From Apostichopus japonicus (taxonomy: Eukaryota > Echinodermata > Holothuroidea > Aspidochirotida > Stichopodidae), in NCBI RefSeq assembly GCF_037975245.1, contig NC_092562.1:18243521-18307520 (forward strand): a DNA stretch of 64,000 nt, read 5' to 3'. Shown here one piece after another: positions 9,820 through 22,200 of this stretch. The position numbers and the translations under genes were made by a program. Every line of letters starts with the position of its first letter. Within the stretch, counting starts at the first letter, position 1. Below the pieces are notes generated by a model. That model saw nothing but the letters and a program-made list of their open reading frames with translations. It searched no databases and was not told the origin of the DNA.

Positions 9820-12800
9820 GGGTGATGACGTCTTTTGCCGATCTTTTACAGCAAGTGCCTACACGGGGAGCTGTAAGTATTAGTTAATCCACCTAATATC
9901 TCAGTCCATACAGTGGCGCGATGGCTTGGCGCACTGTACGAGCTGATGATCGAGACTCTCTTTTGCATCCGTGGTTCGAACCCCGGGTGATGACGTCTTT
10001 TACAGCAAGTGCCTACACGGGGAGCTGTAAGTATTAGTTAATCCACCTAATATCTCAGTCCATACAGTGGCGCGATGGCTTGGCGCACTGTACGAGCTGA
10101 TGATCGAGACTCTCTTTTGCATCCGTGGTTCGAACCCCGGGTGATGACGTCTTTTACAGCAAGTGCCTACACGGGGAGCTGTAAGTATTAGTTAATCCAC
10201 CTAATATCTCAGTCCATACAGTGGCGCGATGGCTTGGCGCACTGTACCAGCTGATGATCGAGACTCTCTTTTGCATCCGTGGTTCGAACCCCGGGTGATG
10301 ACGTCTTTTGCCGATCTTTTACAGCAAGTGCCTACACGGGGAGCTGTAAGTATTAGTTAATCCACCTAATATCTCAGTCCATACAGTGGCGCGATGGCTT
10401 GGCGCACTGTACGAGCTGATGATCGAGACTCTCTTTTGCATCCGTGGTTCGAACCCCGGGTGATGACGTCTTTTGCCGATCTTTTACAGCAAGTGCCTAC
10501 ACGGGGAGCTGTAAGTATTAGTTAATCCACCTAATATCTCAGTCCATACAGTGGCGCGATGGCTTGGCGCACTGTACGAGCTGATGATCGAGACTCTCTT
10601 TTGCATCCGTGGTTCGAACCCCTGGTGATGACGTCTTTTGCCGATCTTTTACAGCAAGTGCCTACACGGGGAGCTGTAAGTATTAGTTAATCCACCTAAT
10701 AGATCAGTCCATACAGTGGCGCGATGGCTTGGCGCACTGTACGAGCTGATGATCGAGACTCTCTTTTGCATCCGTGGTTCGAACCCCGGGTGATGACGTC
10801 TTTTGCCGATCTTTTACAGCAAGTGCCTACACGGGGAGCTGTAAGTATTAGTTAATCCACCTAATATCTCAGTCCATACAGTGGCGCGATGGCTTGGCGC
10901 ACTGTACGAGCTGATGATCGAGACTCTCTTTTGCATCCGTGGTTCGAACCCCGGGTGATGACGTCTTTTACAGCAAGTGCCTACACGGGGAGCTGTAAGT
11001 ATTAGTTAATCCACCTAATATCTCAGTCCATACAGTGGCGCGATGGCTTGGCGCACTGTACGAGCTGATGATCGAGACTCTCTTTTGCATCCGTGGTTCG
11101 AACCCCGGGTGATGACGTCTTTTACAGCAAGTGCCTACACGGGGAGCTGTAAGTATTAGTTAATCCACCTAATATCTCAGTCCATACAGTGGCGCGATGG
11201 CTTGGCGCACTGTACGAGCTGATGATCGAGACTCTCTTTTGCATCCGTGGTTCGAACCTCGGGTGATGACGTCTTTTGCCGATCTTTTACAGCAAGTGCC
11301 TACACGGGGAGCTGTAAGTATTAGTTAATCCACCTAATATCTCAGTCCATACAGTGGCGCGATGGCTTGGCGCACTGTACGAGCTGATGATCGAGACTCT
11401 CTTTTGCATCCGTGGTTCGAACCCCGGGTGATGACGTCTTTTGCCGATCTTTTACAGCAAGTGCCTACACGGGGAGCTGTAAGTATTAGTTAATCCACCT
11501 AATAGATCAGTCCATACAGTGGCGCGATGGCTTGGCGCACTGTACGAGCTGATGATCGAGACTCTCTTTTGCATCCGTGGTTCGAACCCCGGGTGATGAC
11601 GTCTTTCGCCGATCTTTTACAGCAAGTGCCTACACGGGGAGCTGTAAGTATTAGTTAATCCACCTAATATCTCAGTCCATACAGTGGCGCGATGGCTTGG
11701 CGCACTGTACGAGCTGATGATCGAGACTCTCTTTTGCATCCGTGGTTCGAACCCCGGGTGATGACGTCTTTTACAGCAAGTGCCTACACGGGGAGCTGTA
11801 AGTATTAGTTAATCCACCTAATATCTCAGTCCATACAGTGGCGCGATGGCTTGGCGCACTGTACGAGCTGATGATCGAGACTCTCTTTTGCATCCGTGGT
11901 TCGAACCCCGGGTGATGACGTCTTTTACAGCAAGTGCCTACACGGGGAGCTGTAAGTATTAGTTAATCCACCTAATATCTCAGTCCATACAGTGGCGCGA
12001 TGGCTTGGCGCACTGTACGAGCTGATGATCGAGACTCTCTTTTGCATCCGTGGTTCGAACCTCGGGTGATGACGTCTTTTGCCGATCTTTTACAGCAAGT
12101 GCCTACACGGGGAGCTGTAAGTATTAGTTAATCCACCTAATGTCTCAGTCCATACAGTGGCGCGATGGCTTGGCGCACTGTACGAGCTGATGATCGAGAC
12201 TCTCTTTTGCATCCGTGGTTCGAACCCCGGGTGATGACGTCTTTTACAGAAAGTGCCTACACGGGGAGCTGTAAGTATTAGTTAATCCACCTAATATCTC
12301 AGTCCATACAGTGGCGCGATGGCTTGGCGCACTGTACGAGCTGATGATCGAGACTCTCTTTTGCATCCGTGGTTCGAACCCCGGGTGATGACGTCTTTTG
12401 CCGATCTTTTACAGCAAGTGCCTACACGGGGAGCTGTAAGTATTAGTTAATCCACCTAATATCTCAGTCCATACAGTGGCGCGATGGCTTGGCGCACTGT
12501 ACGAGCTGATGATCGAGACTCTCTTTTGCATCCGTGGTTCGAACCCCGGGTGATGACGTCTTTTACAGCAAGTACCTACACGGGGAGCTGTAAGTATTAG
12601 TTAATCCACCTAATATCTCAGTCCATACAGTGGCGCGATGGCTTGGCGCACTGTACGAGCTGATGATCGAGACTCTCTTTTGCATCCGTGGTTCGAACCC
12701 CGGGTGATGACGTCTTTTGCCGATCTTTTACAGCAAGTGCCTACACGGGGAGCTGTAAGTATTAGTTAATCCACCTAATAGATCAGTCCATACAGTGGCG

Positions 12801-14318
12801 CGATGGCTTGGCGCACTGTACGAGCTGATGATCGAGACTCTCTTTTGCATCCGTGGTTCGAACCCCGGGTGATGACGTCTTTTACAGCAAGTGCCTACAC
12901 GGGGAGCTGTAAGTATTAGTTAATCCACCTAATAGATCAGTCCATACAGTGGCGCGATGGCTTGGCGCACTGTACGAGCTGATGATCGAGACTCTCTTTT
13001 GCATCCGTGGTTCGAACCCCGGGTGATGACGTCTTTTGCCGATCTTTTACAGCAAGTGCCTACACGGGGAGCTGTAAGTATTAGTTAATCCACCTAATAT
13101 CTCAGTCCATACAGTGGCGCGATGGCTTGGCGCACTGTACGAGCTGATGATCGAGACTCTCTTTTGCATCCGTGGTTCGAACCCCGGGTGATGACGTCTT
13201 TTGCCGATCTTTTACAGCAAGTGCCTACACGGGGAGCTGTAAGTATTAGTTAATCCACCTAATATCTCAGTCCATACAGTGGCGCGATGGCTTGGCGCAC
13301 TGTACGAGCTGATGATCGAGACTCTCTTTTGCATCCGTGGTTCGAACCCCGGGTGATGACGTCTTTTGCCGATCTTTTACAGCAAGTGCCTACACGGGGA
13401 GCTGTAAGTATTAGTTAATCCACCTAATATCTCAGTCCATACAGTGGCGCGATGGCTTGGCGCACTGTACGAGTTGATGATCGAGACTCTCTTTTGCATC
13501 CGTGGTTCGAACCCCGGGTGATGACGTCTTTTGCCGATCTTTTACAGCAAGTGCCTACACGGGGAGCTGTAAGTATTAGTTAATCCACCTAATATCTCAG
13601 TCCATACAGTGGCGCGATGGCTTGGCGCACTGTACGAGCTGATGATCGAGACTCTCTTTTGCATCCGTGGTTCGAACCCCGGGTGATGACGTCTTTTACA
13701 GCAAGTGCCTACACGGGGAGCTGTAAGTATTAGTTAATCCACCTAATATCTCAGTCCATACAGTGGCGCGATGGCTTGGCGCACTGTACGAGCTGATGAT
13801 CGAGACTCTCTTTTGCATCCGTGGTTCGAACCCCGGGTGATGACGTCTTTTACAGCAAGTGCCTACACGGGGAGCTGTAAGTATTAGTTAATCCACCTAA
13901 TATCTCAGTCCATACAGTGGCGCGATGGCTTGGCGCACTGTACGAGCTGATGATCGAGACTCTCTTTTGCATCCGTGGTTCGAACCTCGGGTGATGACGT
14001 CTTTTGCCGATCTTTTACAGCAAGTGCCTACACGGGGAGCTGTAAGTATTAGTTAATCCACCTAATATCTCAGTCCATACAGTGGCGCGATGGCTTGGCG
14101 CACTGTACGAGCTGATGATCGAGACTCTCTTTTGCATCCGTGGTTCGAACCCCGGGTGATGACGTCTTTTGCCGATCTTTTACAGCAAGTGCCTACACGG
14201 TGAGCTGTAAGTATTAGTTAATCCACCTAATATCTCAGTCCATACAGTGGCGCGATGGCTTGGCGCACTGTACGAGCTGATGATCGAGACTCTCTTTTGC
14301 ATCCGTGGTTCGAACCCC
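9820..14318 (+). repeat. Uniform L/S sub-block, block A copy
   Basis: Contains only L and S monomers, with marks GTACCAGC (10244), CCCCTGG (about 10618), TAGATCAG, CTTTCGCC, CCTCGGG, AATGTCTC, ACAGAAAG, AGTACCTAC, GAGTTGATG and CGGTGAGC. It matches 38500-42833 mark for mark at offset 28680, then 28515 after one L monomer is missing from the other copy. Confidence 0.85.
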
Positions 14319-14472
14319 GGGTGATGACGTCTTTTACAGCAAGTGCCTACACGGGGAGCTGTAAGTATTAGTTAATCCACCTAATATCTCAGTCCATACA
14401 GTGGCGCGATGGCTTGGCGCACTGTACGAGCTGATGATCGAGACTCTCTTTTGCATCCGTGGTTCGAACCCC

Positions 14473-15708
14473 GGGTGATGACGTCTTTTGCCGATCTTTT
14501 ACAGCAAGTGCCTACACGGGGAGCTGTAAGTATTAGTTAATCCACCTAATATCTCAGTCCATACAGTTTCGCGATGGCTTGGCGCACTGTACGAGCTGAT
14601 GATCGAGACTCTCTTTTGCATCCGTGGTTCGAACCCCGGGTGATGACGTCTTTTGCCGATCTTTTACAGCAAGAGCCTACACGGGCGCACTGTACGAGCT
14701 GATGATCGAGACTCTCTTTTGCATCCGTGGTTCGAACCCCGGGTGATGACGTCTTTTGCCGATCTTTTACAGCAAGTGCCTACACGGGGAGCTGTAAGTA
14801 TTAGTTAATCCACCTAATATCTCAGTCCATACAGTGGCGCGATGGCTTGGCGCACTGTACGAGCTGATGATCGAGACTCTCTTTTGCATCCGTGGTTCGA
14901 ACCCCGGGTGATGACGTCTTTTGCCGATCTTTTACAGCAAGTGCCTACACGGGGAGCTGTAAGTATTAGTTAATCCACCTAATATCTCAGTCCATACAGT
15001 GGCGCGATGGCTTGACGCACTGTACGAGCTGATGATCGAGACTCTCTTTTGCATCCGTGGTTCGAACCCCGGGTGATGACGTCTTTTACAGCAAGTGCCT
15101 ACACGGGGAGCTGTAAGTTTTAGTTAATCCACCTAATATCTCAGTCCATACAGTGGCGCGATGGCTTGGCGCACTGTACGAGCTGATGATCGAGACTCTC
15201 TTTTGCATCCGTGGTTCGAACCCCGGGTGATGACGTCTTTTACAGCAAGTGCCTACACGGGGAGCTGTAAGTATTAGTTAATACACCTAATATATCAGTC
15301 CATACAGTGGCGCGATGGCTTGGCGCACTGTACGAGCTGATGATCGAGACTCTCTTTTGCATCCGTGGTTCGAACCCCGGGTGATGACGTCTTTTGCCGA
15401 TCTTTTACAGCAAGTGCCTACACGGGGAGATGTAAGTATTAGTTAATCCACCTAATATCTCAGTCCATACAGTGGCGCGATGGCTTGGCGCACTGTACGA
15501 GCTGATGATCGAGACTCTCTTTTGCATCCGTGGTTCGAACCCCGGGTGATGACGTCTTTTGCCGATCTTTTACAGCAAGTGCCTACACGGGGAGCTGTAA
15601 GTATTAGTTAATCCACCTAATATCTCAGTCCATACAGTGGCGCGATGGCTTGGCGCACTGTACGAGCTGATGATCGAGACTCTCTTTTGCATCCGTGGTT
15701 CGAACCCC
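14473..15708 (+). repeat. 1236-bp higher-order unit
   Basis: Eight monomers (5 L + 2 S + 1 T) marked by AGTTTCGCG at 14565, then the truncated copy, CTTGACGC, AAGTTTTAG and ATATATCAG. The next unit starts at 15709 with the same marks, but reaches its next truncated copy after 906 bp because two L monomers are missing. Confidence 0.8.
14638..14740 (+). repeat. Truncated monomer T3 (103 bp, GGG junction)
   Basis: The junction reads CACGGGCGCAC, consistent with a join at a short G-run shared by both deletion ends. It has AAGAGCC; the preceding monomer carries AGTTTCGCG. The A-box-like element is lost and the B box kept. Confidence 0.9.
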
Positions 15709-15873
15709 GGGTGATGACGTCTTTTGCCGATCTTTTACAGCAAGTGCCTACACGGGGAGCTGTAAGTATTAGTTAATCCACCTAATATCTCAGTCCATAC
15801 AGTTTCGCGATGGCTTGGCGCACTGTACGAGCTGATGATCGAGACTCTCTTTTGCATCCGTGGTTCGAACCCC

Positions 15874-15976
15874 GGGTGATGACGTCTTTTGCCGATCTTT
15901 TACAGCAAGAGCCTACACGGGCGCACTGTACGAGCTGATGATCGAGACTCTCTTTTGCATCCGTGGTTCGAACCCC
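15874..15976 (+). repeat. Truncated monomer T4 (103 bp, GGG junction)
   Basis: Copy of T3, 1236 bp further on, also after an AGTTTCGCG monomer. Confidence 0.9.
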
Positions 15977-16779
15977 GGGTGATGACGTCTTTTGCCGATC
16001 TTTTACAGCAAGTGCCTACACGGGGAGCTGTAAGTATTAGTTAATCCACCTAATATCTCAGTCCATACAGTGGCGCGATGGCTTGGCGCACTGTACGAGC
16101 TGATGATCGAGACTCTCTTTTGCATCCGTGGTTCGAACCCCGGGTGATGACGTCTTTTGCCGATCTTTTACAGCAAGTGCCTACACGGGGAGCTGTAAGT
16201 ATTAGTTAATCCACCTAATATCTCAGTCCATACAGTGGCGCGATGGCTTGACGCACTGTACGAGCTGATGATCGAGACTCTCTTTTGCATCCGTGGTTCG
16301 AACCCCGGGTGATGACGTCTTTTACAGCAAGTGCCTACACGGGGAGCTGTAAGTTTTAGTTAATCCACCTAATATCTCAGTCCATACAGTGGCGCGATGG
16401 CTTGGCGCACTGTACGAGCTGATGATCGAGACTCTCTTTTGCATCCGTGGTTCGAACCCCGGGTGATGACGTCTTTTACAGCAAGTGCCTACACGGGGAG
16501 CTGTAAGTATTAGTTAATACACCTAATATATCAGTCCATACAGTGGCGCGATGGCTTGGCGCACTGTACGAGCTGATGATCGAGACTCTCTTTTGCATCC
16601 GTGGTTCGAACCCCGGGTGATGACGTCTTTTGCCGATCTTTTACAGCAAGTGCCTACACGGGGAGCTGTAAGTATTAGTTAATCCACCTAATATCTCAGT
16701 CCATACAGTGGCGCGATGGCTTGGCGCACTGTACGAGCTGATGATCGAGACTCTATTTTGCATCCGTGGTTCGAACCCC

Positions 16780-16882
16780 GGGTGATGACGTCTTTTGCCG
16801 ATCTTTTACAGCAAGAGCCTACACGGGCGCACTGTACGAGCTGATGATCGAGACTCTCTTTTGCATCCGTGGTTCGAACCCC
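16780..16882 (+). repeat. Truncated monomer T5 (103 bp, GGG junction)
   Basis: Lies 906 bp after T4. The preceding monomer has a private CTCTATTTTG. Confidence 0.9.
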
Positions 16883-18356
16883 GGGTGATGACGTCTTTTG
16901 CCGATCTTTTACAGCAAGTGCCTACACGGGGAGCTGTAAGTATTAGTTAATCCACCTAATATCTCAGTCCATACAGTGGCGCGATGGCTTGGCGCACTGT
17001 ACGAGCTGATGATCGAGACTCTCTTTTGCATCCGTGGTTCGAACCCCGGGTGATGACGTCTTTTGCCGATCTTTTACAGCAAGTGCCTACACGGGGAGCT
17101 GTAAGTATTAGTTAATCCACCTAATATCTCAGTCCATACAGTGGCGCGATGGCTTGACGCACTGTACGAGCTGATGATCGAGACTCTCTTTTGCATCCGT
17201 GGTTCGAACCCCGGGTGATGACGTCTTTTGCCGATCTTTTACAGCAAGTGCCTACACGGGGAGCTGTAAGTATTAGTTAATCCACCTAATATCTCAGTCC
17301 ATACAGTGGCGCGATGGCTTGGCGCACTGTACGAGCTGATGATCGAGACTCTCTTTTGCATCCGTGGTTCGAACCCCGGGTGATGACCTCTTTTGCCGAT
17401 ATTTTACAGCAAGTGCCTACACGGGGAGCTGTAAGTATTAGTTAATCCACCTAATATCTCAGTCCATACAGTGGCGCGATGGCTTGGCGCACTGTACGAG
17501 CTGATGATCGAGACTCTCTTTTGCATCCGTGGTTCGAACCCCGGGTGATGACGTCTTTTGCCGATCTTTTACAGCACGTGCCTACACGGGGAGCTGTAAG
17601 TATTAGTTAATCCACCTAATATCTCAGTCCATACAGTGGCGCGATGGCTTGGCGCACTGTACGAGCTCATGATCGAGACTCTCTTTTGCATCCGTGGTTC
17701 GAACCCCGGATGATGACGTCTTTTGCCGATCTTTTACAGCAAGTGCCTACACGGGGAGCTGTAAGTATTAGTTAATCCACCTAATATCTCAGTCCAAACA
17801 CTGGCGCGATGGCTTGGCGCACTGTACGAGCTGATGATCGAGACTCTCTTTTGCATCCGTGGTTCGAACCCCGGGTGATGACGTCTTTTACAGCAAGTGC
17901 CTACACGGGGAGCTGTAAGTATTAGTTAATACACCTAATATATCAGTCCATACAGTGGCGCGATGGCTTGGCGCACTGTACGAGCTGATGATCGAGACTC
18001 TCTTTTGCATCCGTGGTTCGAACCCCGGGTGATGACGTCTTTTGCCGATCTTTTACAGCAAGTGCCTACACGGGGAGCTGTAAGTATTAGTTAATCCACC
18101 TAATATCTCAGTCCATACAGTGGCGCGATGGCTTGGCGCACTGTACGAGCTGATGATCGAGACTCTCTTTTGCATCCGTGGTTCGAACCCCGGGTGATGA
18201 CGTCTTTTGCCGATCTTTTACAGCAAGTGCCTACACGGGGAGCTGTAAGTATTAGTTAATCCACCTAATATCTCAGTCCATACAGTTTCGCGATGGCTTG
18301 GCGCACTGTACGAGCTGATGATCGAGACTCTCTTTTGCATCCGTGGTTCGAACCCC

Positions 18357-18459
18357 GGGTGATGACGTCTTTTGCCGATCTTTTACAGCAAGAGCCTACA
18401 CGGGCGCACTGTACGAGCTGATGATCGAGACTCTCTTTTGCATCCGTGGTTCGAACCCC
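18357..18459 (+). repeat. Truncated monomer T6 (103 bp, GGG junction)
   Basis: Lies 1577 bp after T5; the preceding monomer again carries AGTTTCGCG. Confidence 0.9.
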
Positions 18460-19262
18460 GGGTGATGACGTCTTTTGCCGATCTTTTACAGCAAGTGCCT
18501 ACACGGGGAGCTGTAAGTATTAGTTAATCCACCTAATATCTCAGTCCATACAGTGGCGCGATGGCTTGGCGCACTGTACGAGCTGATGATCGAGACTCTC
18601 TTTTGCATCCGTGGTTCGAACCCCGGGTGATGACGTCTTTTGCCGATCTTTTACAGCAAGTGCCTACACGGGGAGCTGTAAGTATTAGTTAATCCACCTA
18701 ATATCTCAGTCCATACAGTGGCGCGATGGCTTGACGCACTGTACGAGCTGATGATCGAGACTCTCTTTTGCATCCGTGGTTCGAACCCCGGGTGATGACG
18801 TCTTTTACAGCAAGTGCCTACACGGGGAGCTGTAAGTTTTAGTTAATCCACCTAATATCTCAGTCCATACAGTGGCGCGATGGCTTGGCGCACTGTACGA
18901 GCTGATGATCGAGACTCTCTTTTGCATCCGTGGTTCGAACCCCGGGTGATGACGTCTTTTACAGCAAGTGCCTACACGGGGAGCTGTAAGTATTAGTTAA
19001 TACACCTAATATATCAGTCCATACAGTGGCGCGATGGCTTGGCGCACTGTACGAGCTGATGATCGAGACTCTCTTTTGCATCCGTGGTTCGAACCCCGGG
19101 TGATGACGTCTTTTGCCGATCTTTTACAGCAAGTGCCTACACGGGGAGCTGTAAGTATTAGTTAATCCACCTAATATCTCAGTCCATACAGTGGCGCGAT
19201 GGCTTGGCGCACTGTACGAGCTGATGATCGAGACTCTCTTTTGCATCCGTGGTTCGAACCCC

Positions 19263-19365
19263 GGGTGATGACGTCTTTTGCCGATCTTTTACAGCAAGAG
19301 CCTACACGGGCGCACTGTACGAGCTGATGATCGAGACTCTCTTTTGCATCCGTGGTTCGAACCCC
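19263..19365 (+). repeat. Truncated monomer T7 (103 bp, GGG junction)
   Basis: Lies 906 bp after T6, repeating the T4-T5 spacing. Confidence 0.9.
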
Positions 19366-20685
19366 GGGTGATGACGTCTTTTGCCGATCTTTTACAGCAA
19401 GTGCCTACACGGGGAGCTGTAAGTATTAGTTAATCCACCTAATATCTCAGTCCATACAGTGGCGCGATGGCTTGGCGCACTGTACGAGCTCATGATCGAG
19501 ACTCTCTTTTGCATCCGTGGTTCGAACCCCGGGTGATGACGTCTTTTGCCGATCTTTTACAGCAAGTGCCTACACGGGGAGCTGTAAGTATTAGTTAATC
19601 CACCTAATATCTCAGTCCATACAGTGGCGCGATGGCTTGACGCACTGTACGAGCTGATGATCGAGACTCTCTTTTGCATCCGTGGTTCGAACCCCGGGTG
19701 ATGACGTCTTTTGCCGATCTTTTACAGCAAGTGCCTACACGGGGAGCTGTAAGTATTAGTTAATCCACCTAATATCTCAGTCCATACAGTGGCGCGATGG
19801 CTTGGCGCACTGTACGAGCTGATGATCGAGACTCTCTTTTGCATCCGTGGTTCGAACCCCGGGTGATGACCTCTTTTGCCGATATTTTACAGCAAGTGCC
19901 TACACGGGGAGCTGTAAGTATTAGTTAATCCACCTAATATCTCAGTCCATACAGTGGCGCGATGGCTTGGCGCACTGTACGAGCTGATGATCGAGACTCT
20001 CTTTTGCATCCGTGGTTCGAACCCCGGGTGATGACGTCTTTTGCCGATCTTTTACAGCACGTGCCTACACGGGGAGCTGTAAGTATTAGTTAATCCACCT
20101 AATATCTCAGTCCATACAGTGGCGCGATGGCTTGGCGCACTGTACGAGCTCATGATCGAGACTCTCTTTTGCATCCGTGGTTCGAACCCCGGATGATGAC
20201 GTCTTTTGCCGATCTTTTACAGCAAGTGCCTACACGGGGAGCTGTAAGTATTAGTTAATCCACCTAATATCTCAGTCCAAACACTGGCGCGATGGCTTGG
20301 CGCACTGTACGAGCTGATGATCGAGACTCTCTTTTGCATCCGTGGTTCGAACCCCGGGTGATGACGTCTTTTGCCGATCTTTTACAGCAAGTGCCTACAC
20401 GGGGAGCTGTAAGTATTAGTTAATCCACCTAATATCTCAGTCCATACAGTGGCGCGATGGCTTGGCGCACTGTACGAGCTGATGATCGAGACTCTCTTTT
20501 GCATCCGTGGTTCGAACCCCGGGTGATGACGTCTTTTGCCGATCTTTTACAGCAAGTGCCTACACGGGGAGCTGTAAGTATTAGTTAATCCACCTAATAT
20601 CTCAGTCCATACAGTGGCGCGATGGCTTGGCGCACTGTACGAGCTGATGATCGAGACTCTCTTTTGCATCCGTGGTTCGAACCCC

Positions 20686-20788
20686 GGGTGATGACGTCTT
20701 TTGCCGATCTTTTACAGCAAGAGCCTACACGGGCGCACTGTACGAGCTGATGATCGAGACTCTCTTTTGCATCCGTGGTTCGAACCCC
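20686..20788 (+). repeat. Truncated monomer T8 (103 bp, GGG junction)
   Basis: Lies 1423 bp after T7, which is the 1577-bp spacing minus one S monomer. Confidence 0.9.
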
Positions 20789-21602
20789 GGGTGATGACGT
20801 CTTTTGCCGATCTTTTACAGCAAGTGCCTACACGGGGAGCTGTAAGTATTAGTTAATCCACCTAATATCTCAGTCCATACAGTGGCGCGATGGCTTGGCG
20901 CACTGTACGAGCTGATGATCGAGACTCTCTTTTGCATCCGTGGTTCGAACTCCGGGTGATGACGTCTTTTGCCGATCTTTTACAGCAAGTGCCTACACGG
21001 GGAGCTGTAAGTATTAGTTAATCCACCTAATATCTCAGTCCATACAGTGGCGCGATGGCTTGACGCACTGTACGAGCTGATGATCGAGACTCTCTTTTGC
21101 ATCCGTGGTTCGAACCCCGGGTGATGACGTCTTTTACAGCAAGTGCCTACACGGGGAGCTGTAAGTATTAGTTAATACACCTAATATATCAGTCCATACA
21201 GTGGCGCGATGGCTTGGCGCACTGTACGAGCTGATGATCGAGACTCTCTTTTGCATCCGTGGTTCGAACCCCGGGTGATGACGTCTTTTGCCGATCTTTT
21301 ACAGCAAGTGCCTACACGGGGAGATGTAAGTATTAGTTAATCCACCTAATATCTCAGTCCATACAGTGGCGCGATGGCTTGGCGCACTGTACGAGCTGAT
21401 GATCGAGACTCTCTTTTGCATCCGTGGTTCGAACCCCGGGTGATGACGTCTTTTGCCGATCTTTTACAGCAAGTGCCTACACGGGGAGCTGTAAGTATTA
21501 GTTAATCCACCTAATATCTCAGTCCATACAGTGGCGCGATGGCTTGGCGCACTGTACGAGCTGATGATCGAGACTCTCTTTTGCATCCGTGGTTCGAACC
21601 CC

Positions 21603-21705
21603 GGGTGATGACGTCTTTTGCCGATCTTTTACAGCAAGAGCCTACACGGGCGCACTGTACGAGCTGATGATCGAGACTCTCTTTTGCATCCGTGGTTCGA
21701 ACCCC
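21603..21705 (+). repeat. Truncated monomer T9 (103 bp, GGG junction)
   Basis: Lies 917 bp after T8 (906 plus 11, an L in place of an S). It is the last GGG-junction copy in the window. Confidence 0.9.
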
Positions 21706-22200
21706 GGGTGATGACGTCTTTTGCCGATCTTTTACAGCAAGTGCCTACACGGGGAGCTGTAAGTATTAGTTAATCCACCTAAAATCTCAGTCCATACAGT
21801 GGCGCGATGGCTTGGCGCACTGTACGAGCTGATGATCGAGACTCTCTTTTGCATCCGTGGTTCGAACCCCGGGTGATGACGTCTTTTGCCGATCTTTTAC
21901 AGCAAGTGCCTACACGGGGAGCTGTAAGTATTAGTTAATCCACCTAATATCTCAGTCCATACAGTGGCGCGATGGCTTGACGCACTGTACGAGCTGATGA
22001 TCGAGACTCTCTTTTGCATCCGTGGTTCGAACCCCGGGTGATGACGTCTTTTGCCGATCTTTTACAGCAAGTGCCTACACGGGGAGCTGTAAGTATTAGT
22101 TAATCCACCTAATATCTCAGTCCATACAGTGGCGCGATGGCTTGGCGCACTGTACGAGCTGATGATCGAGACTCTCTTTTGCATCCGTGGTTCGAACCCC

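Larger units (their letters stand above)
1..14318 (+). repeat. Block A, first copy of the large internal duplication
   Basis: Diagnostic variants run in the same order here as in 24756-42833. Offsets are 24755 for 1 to about 1577, 23127 for about 3206 to 3604, 23292 for about 3871 to 9819, 28680 for 9820 to about 12931 and 28515 for 13471 to 14318. Marks used include CTC with GATATTTTAC, TTCAAACC plus a truncated monomer, TCTCTTGCCGATG, GGTTGATG, CGAAACTC, CCCCTGG, ACAGAAAGTG and GAGTTGATG. Relative to the other copy it has one more 1628-bp unit and lacks 5388 bp after 9819. It probably extends left of the window. Confidence 0.85.
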
